A DNA stretch of 64,000 bases from Tetrapyrgos nigripes (Eukaryota > Basidiomycota > Agaricomycetes > Agaricales > Campanellaceae). Shown one piece after another: positions 11,329-21,662 of the stretch. Both the position numbers and the translations under genes were made by a program. Each line of letters opens with the position of its first letter. Position 1 is the first letter of the stretch. The stretch lies in assembly GCA_013368315.1 (NCBI GenBank), contig JAACJM010000053.1:186001-250000 (forward strand), in the 5' to 3' direction. A model generated the notes under the pieces. That model was not told the DNA's origin, searched no databases, and saw only the letters and a list, made by a program, of their open reading frames with translations.

Positions 11329-12465
11329 TATGCTGTTCGATTTGCACTTTTATTATTTGTACCCGCGCACACCCGAAATTTTCCGCACTCATAGCCGATA
11401 TCCCCGCACTCATTCAGGTTTCCCGCACTCTCAATGTCTAAGTTGTCATTTTTTTCATAAAACTTAAGACATTTTTCTCATTACTGACTTACGTGTTTCT
11501 ATTCTCATTTGTAGGAGTGGAATATCTAGCATAACACAGAACGAGGACGATGGAAACTGGACGCAAGACCTTTTAACGCGACGCGTCAGGGTCACGTGTA
11601 GGCAACATGAGTCAAAAGTTTCATGTGACTCATGCCGATACATTCGGCACTCTTTGCCACGTCGTGTTGTCTTTACTACCACCACCAGCCCAGCGTGTAC
11701 CAGACGTGCTCAAGCCTTTTCCCTGATGTGCAGCCACAGAAATCCGCTTTTTATTGCTCTCTCTATCCTTTCCTCTTCGCAATAGTCCGGTTCAGACAAG
11801 CTAATGTTCACGCGTCTGTGTAGCAGCCTAGGAATGGGGTGTGTGCGCTTCGGGCAGTGTATTAATGCAAGGCGGTCCAGAATATGGTGAGTTACTATGT
11901 TTGCTGCATCTTCTCAACCTTTCTGATGTGTTAGTGGTTTCCAGCATGTCGTTCTCGAGCAAGAGCCAAAAGCTGTACATGGTATGAGGTTCTACATCGC
12001 GCATGCTCAGTATCTCTGCTGACGATACATCTGGAACTTCTGTCTTAGATCTTGGTATGGCTTATTACGAAGGGATTTCGAGGTGGACAGGGCTGGATGG
12101 GATTCTTATAGAATAGCTACAAATTTTGTGGATATTATTGCAGATAGATGCAGAAATATACCATTTGCTTTTTCACCATTCTTTTGTGCAGAAATTGTTT
12201 TTTCTGCAAAATTCTGATTTGACTGAATGGATATCTGCAAGAGCTCATATTCATGTGCACATTTTGTCCTATTTACGCATAGTCAGTTTTGGCTGGGTGT
12301 AAGTAGTCATCTAGGCCCAGGAATTGACTTTGTGAACATTGGGTGTGGGAGAGTTTTCGAGAGTGTGCGGGGAAAGTAGGTCACTGTGTGCGGGAAAAGT
12401 CTGTGAGTGCGGGGAAAAATATCAAGAGTGCGGGTAAATAATAAATGTGCAACTTGAACAGCATA
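11329..12465. mobile_element. TIR element copy B (right arm of the palindrome)
   Basis: An inverted, diverged copy of 10029-11296. Matching landmarks include the CGACGCGTCAGGGTCACGTG segment (11578-11597), the gcactctttgccacgtcgtg segment (11648-11667) and the repeated GTGCGGGGAAA words at the end. Only about 32 bp separate the arms. It carries the same TATGCTGTTC ends. No gene is seen in it. Confidence 0.75.
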
Positions 12466-12575
12466 GATCCCGTGGGGAAATTTTTGGAACCCGTACCCTT
12501 ACCCGCCAAAACCCCTCCCCGTGTTCGCGGGTACATACCCGAGGCGGGACTGACGGGGTACGGGTATACCATGTA
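12466..12575. repeat. GC-rich CCCGTGGGG repeat, copy 2
   Basis: It follows the palindrome directly with CCCGTGGGGAAATTTTTGG, then ACCCGTACCC and GACGGGGTACGGG. It has the same orientation and order as the copy at 9853-9993, so the palindrome may have been inserted into, or between, members of this repeat family. Confidence 0.55.
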
Positions 12576-12649
12576 AGTGCACAGTCCGTACACAGAGAGA
12601 AAATACTATCATTACGCGCTTATCACTAAGTACACCTATGATGTCATCA

Positions 12650-12716
12650 TAGCCCTATCTGCAGGGTGTCCGCAACCCTGCAAGGTGTCCGGAAATTTAC
12701 CTATACCGGGTATTTG
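12650..12716. repeat. Solo terminus of the 37-38 kb TIR element
   Basis: The text ctatctgcagggtgtccgc, then ccctgcaaggtgtccg, then ataccgggta is nearly the same as the right end of the element at 37057-38279. Only the end is present; the rest of the element is absent here. Confidence 0.75.
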
Positions 12717-13300
12717 CGTGGCATAAGATTGTGGATTGTAGATTACACCGCGCCGGAAATGAGGAACAGCGTGTAGTATTGCTCATTAATGTCACAGTTC
12801 GATCCTCGTCCTCGATCCTAGCTGGTAGTTACATATGAAAACATTTACTCCTCATGTCTCCTCCAGGTCCACCTCGCGTGTCCGGTGGTGTAAGCCTTAC
12901 TGCGAAACTCAAACCTGGCAAGCAAAGCATGGTTACAGCATGTTTCAACTATTGTAGACCTCGTGTAGAGGTGGCAATCATGCAGTACCGCATTGCACAT
13001 ACGATGAGGACCATAAGTACTTTGACTTCCGTCAGGCCTGGCTTCAGTGCCTCTCCCCCCCCCCCATCCTCGTCTCAACATCTCAACTTCTTAGTAGGAA
13101 GACTAAACTCACGCCTTGTGTGGCACATATCACCAGGACCCTAAGTACTTCGACCCAACTTTCCCTCAGGTTCGCTTCAATTCCGAGTCCCGAGGTGTGT
13201 AGACGTTTACACAACCTAAGAGTCAAATGCGAATAGAAAGGCTAAACTCACGACTCTCAGAGGCTCATGGAGGCTGAAAGTCACCAACCGTTAACACCTG
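12717..13300. other. No gene recognised
   Basis: It contains a run of 13 cytosines at about 13055-13067. Several open frames on both strands have no recognisable motifs. Confidence 0.4.
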
Positions 13301-13307
13301 ACAGTGC

Positions 13308-14010
13308 CATGTACGCCGCTTCTTACATTCCTTGTCGAGGTTGCGGCCCTGCTTATTGAATTGTATCTTTCCAGAATGTCCACTCCGGTCAAGTCTACAG
13401 ATATTAATCTGCAGACTTTAGTGCTCGATTTCTTATGCAATGCCTTGTACGTGGCCTCTTGTATTCCTCGTCGAGGTTACGGCTCTGCTTATTGTATCCT
13501 TCCAGGATTGCCGATCCGAGATGGGAAGACATAATATCAGTTGCGACAACATCAGTTGCGACACCTTCACTGCTTGATCCCTTACAAAAGCGACTTCTCC
13601 GGCTTATCAACACACGTGCTATCGAACTCGAAGAATCCCCTTCCAATCACTCGATGCCTTCTCATGCTATTCTCTCCCAGGAAGGCCAGGAAATATCATA
13701 CCAGGAGATGATTAACCGTCGATCTGGTCTCGCCACTTGGCTATCCATTCATTTCAGGAGAGTCTACAAGAAGATTATAACTGTTTGCAGGCAAACACGT
13801 CAAGGCAAGCACCCTTACATTCAGATCGAAAGTCACCAACTCTTAACACCTATCGGCGTCTGCAGACACAACAGCAGTTGCGACACCTTCCCTGCTTGAT
13901 CCCTTACAGAGTGTCCGGTATGTACAACGCTTCTTACATTCCTTCTCGAGGTTACGGTTCTGCTCATCGAATTGTATCCTTCCAGAATGTCCACTTCGGT
14001 GACGTCGATA
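13308..14010 (+). repeat. Three direct partial duplications upstream of the HET-domain relic
   Basis: A segment around TTCCTTGTCGAGGTTGCGG...TGCTTATTG...TCTTTCCAGAATGTCCACT occurs at about 13318-13388. It recurs with changes at about 13455-13510 and 13930-13995. The second and third copies are each followed by a frame encoding the HET N-terminal sequence (PLQKR..RLINTR/CAIELEE). The array looks like a tandem duplication that made two successive starts of the same gene. Confidence 0.7.
13540..13830 (+). pseudogene. Duplicated N-terminal fragment of a HET-domain gene
   Basis: The frame reads SLLDPLQKRLLRLINTR, AIELEESPSNHSMPSHAILS, EGQEISYQEMINRRSG, then YKKIITVC. It is clearly homologous to the downstream copy starting at 13987. 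It lacks the H-C-W residues after AILS (the downstream copy has AILSHCWEE) and diverges after about residue 80. It never reaches the rest of the HET domain. I read it as a broken duplicate. Confidence 0.65.
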
Positions 14011-14875
14011 GACACAAGAGCAGTTGCGCCACCTTCAGTCGACCCCTTACAAAAGCGGTCCCGACCTCGCCGGCTTATAAACACATGCACTATCGAACTC
14101 GAAGAATTTCCTTCCGATGACTCTGTCCCTGCTTATGCTATCCTCTCCCATTGCTGGGAAGAAGGCCAGGAAATATCATACGAGGAGATGGTTAACTGTC
14201 GATCTAGTATTGCCTGGCCCTTCATTCGTTCCAAGAGTGGCTACAAGAAGATTGTAGCTGCTTGCAAGGCAAGCACATGGAGCCAAACACGCCTACATCT
14301 GGATCGATACTTGCTGCATCAACAAGGCAGACCACGGCCAACAATCGCAGGATATCAACTCGATGTTTGATTACTACAAAAATTCGGAAGTTTGTTATGT
14401 TTACCTCAACGACTACGATTCACATCGATTCGAATTAAGCAAGATGTATTTGCAGTCAACTCCACGTTGGTTCTCTCGAGGATGGACATTGCAGGAGCTA
14501 GTAGCGTCTTCGTCTGTGGAGTTCTTTGATGCAGAGTGGAAACCTTGCGGAAATAAAACGGAGCTCAGTTGGGTTATATACCGTATCACCAGTATACGAT
14601 TGGGTTTATTGCGTGGACGGGAAAGAATCGAAAAGGTCCGTATTGTGGAGCGCATGTCATGGGCTATCGACAGGCAGACAACCAAAGAGGAAGATCGAGC
14701 TTACTGTCTGTTGGGATTGCTTGATGTCACGATGGAGCCTCGCTATGGAGAAGGGATAGCATCTGCATTTGAGCGCCTGTCAAACGTCCTTCGCGAACGT
14801 TACCCTGGCCATTGGCAACTAGAAGGAATCCCCAAGACTGGGAGGGAAATGATGAGATACCTTTCCTACTGGACT
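13987..14875 (+). pseudogene. HET-domain (heterokaryon incompatibility type) protein, frameshifted and truncated
   Basis: From MSTSVTSIDTRAVAPPSVDP the frame gives RRLINTCTIELEEF, VPAYAILSHCWEEGQEISY and SGYKKIVAACKAST. The reading then has to shift frame at about 14275 to continue with HGAKHAYIWIDTCCINKAD, DINSMFDYYKNSEVCYVYL, WFSRGWTLQELVAS and EEDRAYCLLGLLDVTMEPRYGEG. These are the conserved blocks of the HET domain. A 2-bp loss of CA at the shift would explain it; an unusual intron is the alternative. After GHWQLEGIPKTG the sequence runs into AT-rich low complexity, so the C-terminal half is absent. HET proteins trigger self/non-self incompatibility responses in fungi; this copy is probably not functional. 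Confidence 0.8.
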
Positions 14876-14877
14876 CG

Positions 14878-14965
14878 TTCTTATTCTATTTTATCTTATA
14901 TTTTATACTATATTTTATATTCTATTTTTTATTTTCTATTTTATATTCCTCTTCTTTGTGTTTTA
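14878..14965. repeat. AT-rich simple repeat (tatatttta/ttctatttt units)
   Basis: Imperfect short repeats of TTATATTTTATACTATATTTT type directly follow the last recognisable HET codons and mark the truncation point. Confidence 0.8.
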
Positions 14966-15291
14966 CAGTTGGCTCTGGTTTGTCTTTGTTTTTTCTTGTT
15001 TCGCACTCTAGGGGTGAAAAAAATTACATGGTTCCCGGCAGGATCCTCTTAAAGAATTTTCTTATGTGGAAAAATTTATAGTTTTTGGTACCATTTTTGA
15101 TCAATTTATTATTTGGGGTAGTTCCGCGTAAACTATGAGTTCCCTTCGGGTATCCACCAGCGTGTTTCCACGTCAAAGGCTTCCCAGCGACGTCAAACGG
15201 TCTCGAGGACGTCAACGCTTCCAAAGGTAAATACATTTGCTATCTATTGGGAAATGTTGATGTTAAATATCTTAGGAGCTCGAGGGCTTAG

Positions 15292-16037
15292 TACGGTTGC
15301 CGAGCAGGGACAGGTAGGTTTTGAGCCCGAACAAGGCTCAAGCATCGAGGCACTAGGCCTATTCAGACGTCAATTAAGGTTAGGCTTTCCCCCTCTGCCT
15401 AGTGAGATGGTTTCCTCTGACCTTAACTGCTGTACAGGCTTGTATAGGTCAAGTTTTCGGTCATTCACAGTCCGTAAAATAGTAAAGTAGTTAATGCATC
15501 CATTCCTCAGTACACTGCGGTTGCCGCGAAAGCTCATGTAGGATTTCGATCGACGGCCAACCCTCGGAAGCATAGGCGCCCATTGATTCATTTCTGAATG
15601 AATTTCCTGCCGAATTAGCTTTGCGGGTCCTCGCAATCTTTCCGACCAGTGCTCGCTAAGGGCCAGGAAGGTATTGTCCACATGTTAAGGTCAGATCAAA
15701 CTTGAGAAAACATAACAGAAGTTGAGCATAAACCTACACATACTTGTACCCCAAATTGTATCCCTCAGATCTCTCAATCTCTTTCATGTGTGTGGTAATG
15801 TCCAGAACAACGTTTGCATGTTATACATTAATGACCTCTGAAAAAATGACATACATATTTTTTGGATACCTGTGTAGTGGTATACTGTTGGGAAACTTAA
15901 CCTCCAGCGGCGTCGGGCGAGCGCATCCGCAGAGGTAATTTGACCGGAAATTCAGTGAGAATGAATAGCAATAGGCGCTTGCCCTCTCGATCTTGAGCCT
16001 GGTCGAAAAACCTACCTGTCCCTCCTCGGCAACCGTA
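15292..16037. mobile_element. TIR element of 746 bp with possible 5-bp TSD
   Basis: The left end TACGGTTGCCGAGCAGGG and the inverse right end match over about 45 bp, including ACAGGTAGGTTTT on the inside. CTTAG lies just outside both ends (15287-15291 and 16038-16042). A 103-codon minus-strand frame (15370-15681) inside shows no known motif. The superfamily is not recognised. Confidence 0.75.
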
Positions 16038-16042
16038 CTTAG

Positions 16043-17304
16043 TAACAGTCGTCAATGGAAGAGTCAAATTGCTCGAAGCCTGAAATACACCTCGGAACCG
16101 CAGGAATACATAATTTTGTCAATAGACCTAAGACACTGGCTCTCTACTACATGCAAGAGTAATAAGAAAAAGAAGGACAGAGAGGAGAACAAACAGAAGC
16201 AGGTCAATCTCATGGCTCTGTTCACCAGGAAGAAGACGGCCGTCAACCCACCACTCATACTCTCGACCTTCTGGAGCTGTTTCGGACCAAGATAGACACC
16301 CTACCGCCCAATATACCATTAGCAGGCAGAGATGACCAAAGTTGTCACAGTTTCACCCCATGATGCGGGGATCTTATAACAAATAAGGTTCGACCACAAA
16401 AGTAATTTTATAAAATCCGTGAACCTGACCACTTTTATAAAAGTACCCGCATAGTAGCTGACCACGACTCGCAAGGGAAGATGAGGAAGCTTTCACTTCT
16501 GTGAGAACACAGGAACATCAGTACTTTCACATCTCTATATGGTTTAGATGAACCCTACCAGATCTTTACAACCCTAAGTACTTATCAAATACTTAGCCGT
16601 TCAATTCAAACATTACTCGACAGCTTCACTTGTAGTGCTGAACTTATCTGTGATGATCATTTTGGTCCAAAAATCAGCAAATATGTCATCTGAACAGCAC
16701 ACTGACATGTATTCTGAGTCTGTTCTGAGTCTATTTCGCTACATGAGACCTTTGAATGGTAGAATAAAGCTTCAGGACACTTGAAACTCCAGATATTATG
16801 ACAAGAGCCTGTGCACACATCAGCAAAAACACACATTCGTTAGCCGAAATAGACCATAGAGACCCATTGACGGCCGTCTATCTATGGATCATTGTTCTGA
16901 CTAGTACACAAGTTTCCTACAGCTTATAGTAGTATTAATGATCACATTTCAGTCCCCCACAGCACCTGGAGATGAGAAAGGTGCACCGTTTAAATGAGTA
17001 ATGGTGTTTAAAGGAGTGCTTATTGACTGTACTTACATCTCTGTATGTACGGGCGAGTCTGAGGAGAAGAAGCCAAGAAGAAGTTTTCAGTGACGATGAA
17101 ACGGTAAATGGAGGGTACTAACCAGTACACCGGGGTATATACAAGCCATGAAGCTACATGAAGGCGACGACTGCATCAACTTTCATCACCATCATCTGTC
17201 AAAGGTTCAATCAGTAATTGAAGGAAATATCAAGGAGTAAGATACCGTTGTCTACATACTGTTATACTCGGTACACCCTCCTGGTATCGTCTATCTTCTT
17301 CCAT
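16043..17304. other. Intergenic; no gene recognised
   Basis: Short open frames on both strands show no domain or signal pattern. This stretch contains the likely 3' flank of the minus-strand membrane protein gene that ends at 17305. Confidence 0.4.
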
Positions 17305-19066
17305 TCATGCTTCCGTATAACTAGGCGGGATCTCCCTCTGCCCTGGCCCCATCCTCCACCCACTATCCGTATGGATCACCGGTGGCACAGACGGATTTTG
17401 TTCTGGTACATCAACCAGTGACACATCAACTCTAGCATCCAAATCCCTACCACCACCACTACCACTAGTGCTAACCGCTAGCCGCTGCTGAAGCTTCAAA
17501 TTCTCCAATCTCATCCTCTGAACCATATCATCCTCTGAACCAGGCTCCAGCTCCCCTTCCCCACGGTTCTCATGAAGGTCATGGTTCCTCTCCGCCAGCA
17601 TCGTGACCAATTCCGCTCTTTTGCTACTGGTCTTACTCGTGAGATGAGCATGAACTGTGGGTGACGTTGGCGCTGTGGCCATCATAGGACGGGGTGACGA
17701 CGGAGATGAATCACTATATGGTGTGGGGACGTCGAAAGAATGAGCTGTTAGTCTCCGACGGGTCCGGTGCCTTTTGATGAAGACGAATGCCACAATAGCA
17801 AACACCGCAAGCGCAACAATACTGCCAACTGTACCACCGATAATTGCCCCCAATGGTTTTGAATGATTACTTGAAGGTGCATCCGAGGCAGACGGTGTAA
17901 GGGAGGAATTCGAATTTTCTGTCCGAGCAGCTCGTTCCGCCACCGTAAGAGAAGTGACCAAAAAATAGTTGAACGACAAAGGCATTCCATCTGCTGTCCC
18001 ATTATGCTTGACCACGAGTGTATGCTCCTCCGTGGATGAAAGTGAAGAAAGATTGAAAAATTGCTGTTTAGTGAATGCCTGTCCTGATCTGCTTTGGGGG
18101 ACCAACTGTAGAAGTTTGGGCTCCTCATCGTCGAGTTGATATGTAGCGGTATTGGAAGAGGTTCCTGAGAGGTCGCCATACAGCTGGATCTCAGTGCCTA
18201 ACAAATGGAAAAGGTGAAGATAGAGTCGTTCAATCATCCGTATGAGTGGATGCTATCTGTAAACGCACCATTAAACCGCACTGTGACCATAGATCCAGGA
18301 ACCGTCGTATTAAAATTCTCTCCAAACGGTCCCGTCTGCCACCCAGACCCAAGCTCAAACCTGTGATCTCCATCACTGGCAATCGTCGGAGCCAACTCTG
18401 TCTCCGCATTCCCTATCTGCAACACACCTCCATCCCCATCCCCACCTCCATCAAGCCATGCATCAGGAAGAGGCTCATACACCAAATAATCCAGATAAAA
18501 AGTTGAATTATTATCCAACAAATGGACTTTCACCACCAACTCGTGTTCGCTGGGGGATAGAGGCCCTTGGGTCCCCTCAAAGGTAATACTGCTAGCAATA
18601 GAAGACTCGGTTAGCTGACAAATCGGCTGATTATTTCCTAGAGTCGGCACGTTAACAGGCCAGGCGATGCCTCCTCCGAGTCTCTGTTGTCCGTCGAGGA
18701 GACAGTCTATTCGGGCGTAGCCACCGCTGGATTCTTCCGTGATGCTGGGTATGACCAGTGTACCGTATACAAGGACCAGACCGGTACCTGCGAATCAAGA
18801 AGTACATAGTCGCACTAAGTTGTATTTCACTGCTCCCCACATAAAAGGGTCGACGCACCATTATACCGAAACGAAAACTCCGACCCCACACCCTTACTCG
18901 CATGGAGAGTATTATTAAACACGTCCCCCGCTGTACTACTCGTGTCCAAACTATTCGTATACGCCGCTGGTATAGTATCCCCAGAAGCAGTTGTCCATTT
19001 CCCCCTTGAATAGTTGATACGAGGGTCAGAGTCGTCTACCAGATTCCAAACTAAGGAGTGACTCAT
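17305..19066 (-). CDS. Single-pass membrane protein with extracellular beta-rich domains (539 aa)
   Basis: Three exons (19066-18859, 18787-18269, 18197-17305) with clean GT-AG introns of 71 nt each give one frame of 539 residues. The extracellular part opens with LVDDSDPRINYSRGKW and has two repeats of the pattern F-x-YNG/FNG-T-x-(L/I)-x-(L/V)-YG, the lectin-like fold common in Agaricomycete membrane glycoproteins. Many N-x-S/T sites are present. One hydrophobic helix (LGAIIGGTVGSIVALAVFAI) at about residue 360 is followed by KRHRTRRR, so the C-terminus is cytosolic. The roughly 150-residue tail is Ser/Pro-rich with a short coiled-coil stretch (MVQRMRLENLKLQQRLA) and ends PPSYTEA. No classical signal peptide is seen at this start. 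Function is unknown; surface sensing or wall contact is an inference. Confidence 0.85.
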
Positions 19067-19165
19067 GGAAGCCGACCGGCTGAGAAGGTGGAGGTGGTAG
19101 AAGGTGGATACGAAGTCTGACTGAGAGAGATGACAGGCGAAAGGGACGGGGATTTTTAGTTTGGG

Positions 19166-19176
19166 TCTTTATATAC
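19166..19176 (-). promoter_or_regulatory. Likely TATA box of the 539-aa membrane protein gene
   Basis: On the minus strand the text is GGTATATAAAG, about 100 bp upstream of the ATG at 19066, with a pyrimidine-rich leader between. Confidence 0.6.
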
Positions 19177-21662
19177 CAGGCATTCAAGAAACATTGAACC
19201 ATCAAGTCAGATTCTTATCAATGGACTTGTGCGGATCCTATACAGATGTGACATATTTCTCGGAATCACCGACAGCCAGAGGCCAGACGATTCAAGCCAT
19301 TGAATATGTCCAGGAGGATTACTCGACGTTGACCAAAATTTTCTCGAAAGTTAGAGACATTAGACTAGGACACGATGGATGGACCTTCCCTCTCTTCTTC
19401 CTCCTTCTCCCTTCGAGACGCTGGCTTTGACAAGTGACAGATTGTCACTGGTTGGCAATGATATCCATCTCACGCTTCTCGCGACGCGTATGAATACGGG
19501 ATTCGGCGAATAAAAACTATCCGACCACAGTCCAGACAGGCTCTATCGATTATCAGGCATCTCTAGGTATGTACCCATTGTCAAAGCCAAGGTGACGTTG
19601 TATAGTCTATCTCTACCTCCTCCCCCTGCCGCATGCATTCCTAATCCCCATCACCTCTCCTCGCATTTCCTCCTCCCTCCTTTCTAACGAACCAAACTAG
19701 GAACCCTCGACGATAGATGTGAGACCAGTAACGATGAACGGCGAATGGTGTTGAGAGTAGTAAGAATCATGCATCTTTTACCTTCATTTTCAACAGTATG
19801 TCTTGAGTTTATTCCACAATATTTCCATTGCGAATTTTTACTTACAACGCAGATAGGTACCTCGCAGTGATCCATGGATCCATTGCCAATGACGAACACC
19901 GTCTGGGGCCCCTCAACTTTCAATCAGAGGGGCACCTGGTTTTTTACGAGGCCGAATGAAATGAGGGTGAGTTTTTTACACTCCATTTCCGCGTGTGGCT
20001 ATGTCAAATCGATCCCTGCTTTTCCCATTCATAAATTCCTAAAACTCCTGAGCTTTATTTTGGAACTGTGATTGCCGAGGTATACCGCGTCAATGCCGTG
20101 TGCTTACTCATCAGTCACCGCTTTCTTCTATTCCTTCGTGAAAGCCCACCGAAAGCTCGCAAATGATCTATGTCTAAGGTATGTGCATCATATATGGTAT
20201 TCTTCAGATCATAATCTTTGTATATATGTCAAAAAATCGAGATTTCTCCCATGTTATCAAAGGAAGACATCCGTATCACTGCTATCTAGCACACTGCAGT
20301 TATGGTTATCCATCTGTCGTCGCTGCGAGGCCTGCGATGTTTGAGCTGGAGTACCCTGAGGTGTCGTGGGACCTCTTTTATTTCATTTAGGTGTTTCTGG
20401 TGGCTTTTGGAAAACCAACAGAGGCCAATTTTATCTGGTGGTACCTTTAGACCTTTCTGCTCCTTGAAAGACAATCTGATACTGTAAAGAAGTTCTGTAG
20501 AAAAAGGATGAGTTATCTAGGCTGTTGGATGGAACTGTCCACAGTTACGAGGCTGACTGAAAGGAGGAGTGTATTACTCGGGCTGGGACAGGACCAAGAA
20601 CTGATATGCCGGGGTCCGGGGGGCAACCCAATGTAGCATGTAATAGGTACATCATCGTCCTGGGATCAACCAGGGAGGACGAGCTCACAGTACGTTTAAG
20701 CTGCTATATCCTTAATTATTTTTCAACCCCAAGTCACCTAGGCCGTCTCCGCCGCCTTGTCACATAGACACTACCCTAGGACTGCACCCTCTGTGGCCTG
20801 AACATAAACTCTGTTCTCGTTTACGTTGAGGCCTGAGGCCAATCAGTGAAACCCCGCTTTACACTCCCACTGGCAAGTACTGTATGAAACAACAGTGGTT
20901 GTAATATCTTTATGACATTATCCTTATGTTGAGATCTTCCCCCAGCTACATGTCAAATTTCTCATACTTCACCTTGTGAGTCAATATTCAATATAAATGT
21001 TCAAATTTCGAGCAGCACGTACCATGTACGTGTACGTCGTATGTGTTTAGCGTGCTTTGATCTCGACAAAGAAATCGTCCAACTCTGGGGAGCCGTCATC
21101 GGCGACCACATTAAAACCTCTGCAGACAAAGTAGATTGTACGAAAAAAAGCGAGGTTGAATCCGCTACGCTTCCAAATGGATCTGGAGAGCAAGAATTTG
21201 TTAGTTCAAGGAATTATCAGCCTACGGGTTCTTGCAAGTCTACGGCGGAGATAAAGACAATACGAGAGCAATTGATAATTTCTTGCAGAACAACTTGGAT
21301 AAGATGTGTAATAATTGGTGTATTAGGATGGTTCATGGGAATGACCCAGTGTCTTATTTGGCTTTGGTGGGGTAGCGGATGTGGCGTTATGTGTGGGGAA
21401 GGATAATTATGATAGTTGTGAGTCGCATGGGGAGTGCTCGAATTTGGGGGAGACCCCTTGAATTTGGAGCCCTAGTACCACTTTAAGTTCAGGACTCGAA
21501 GAATCCCTCCAAAAGCCCCTTTCATACCATGGCGCTCGTATGATCCCGACGTAGACACTTGCAGTGGCATCGTTGATCCGTATCCCGAGTCCTCCTACTT
21601 GAAATTTCGAAATAAATACTGTACATTTTGGGACGCATACGGGTAACTATCTCAGTCATGTC
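19177..21662. other. Intergenic stretch; one dispersed repeat, no gene supported
   Basis: A segment at 19948-20003 (aggccgaatgaaatgagg, ending cgtgtggctatg) has a diverged copy at 33738-33793. A G-rich word, ggggtccggggggcaaccc, lies at about 20610. A 121-codon frame at 21041-21406 (starting MCLACFDLDKEIVQLWG) has no recognised motif and I do not call it a gene. Confidence 0.45.

Noticed and set aside
16064..16319. Minus-strand frames encoding GREYEWWVDGRLLPGEQS-like text near the HET relic
   Set aside because: It looks protein-like over a short stretch but cannot be extended or matched, and it overlaps other open frames equally well.
20600..20660. G-rich ggggtccggggggcaaccc and the similar ggggtgcaacccc at 2330 as a shared repeat end
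   Set aside because: The match is only about 12 bases and the flanks do not align; likely chance.
21041..21406. 121-codon plus-strand frame starting MCLACFDLDKE
   Set aside because: It has no recognisable motif, splice partner or promoter, and odd composition towards the end (WLWWGSGCG). Kept only as a note.
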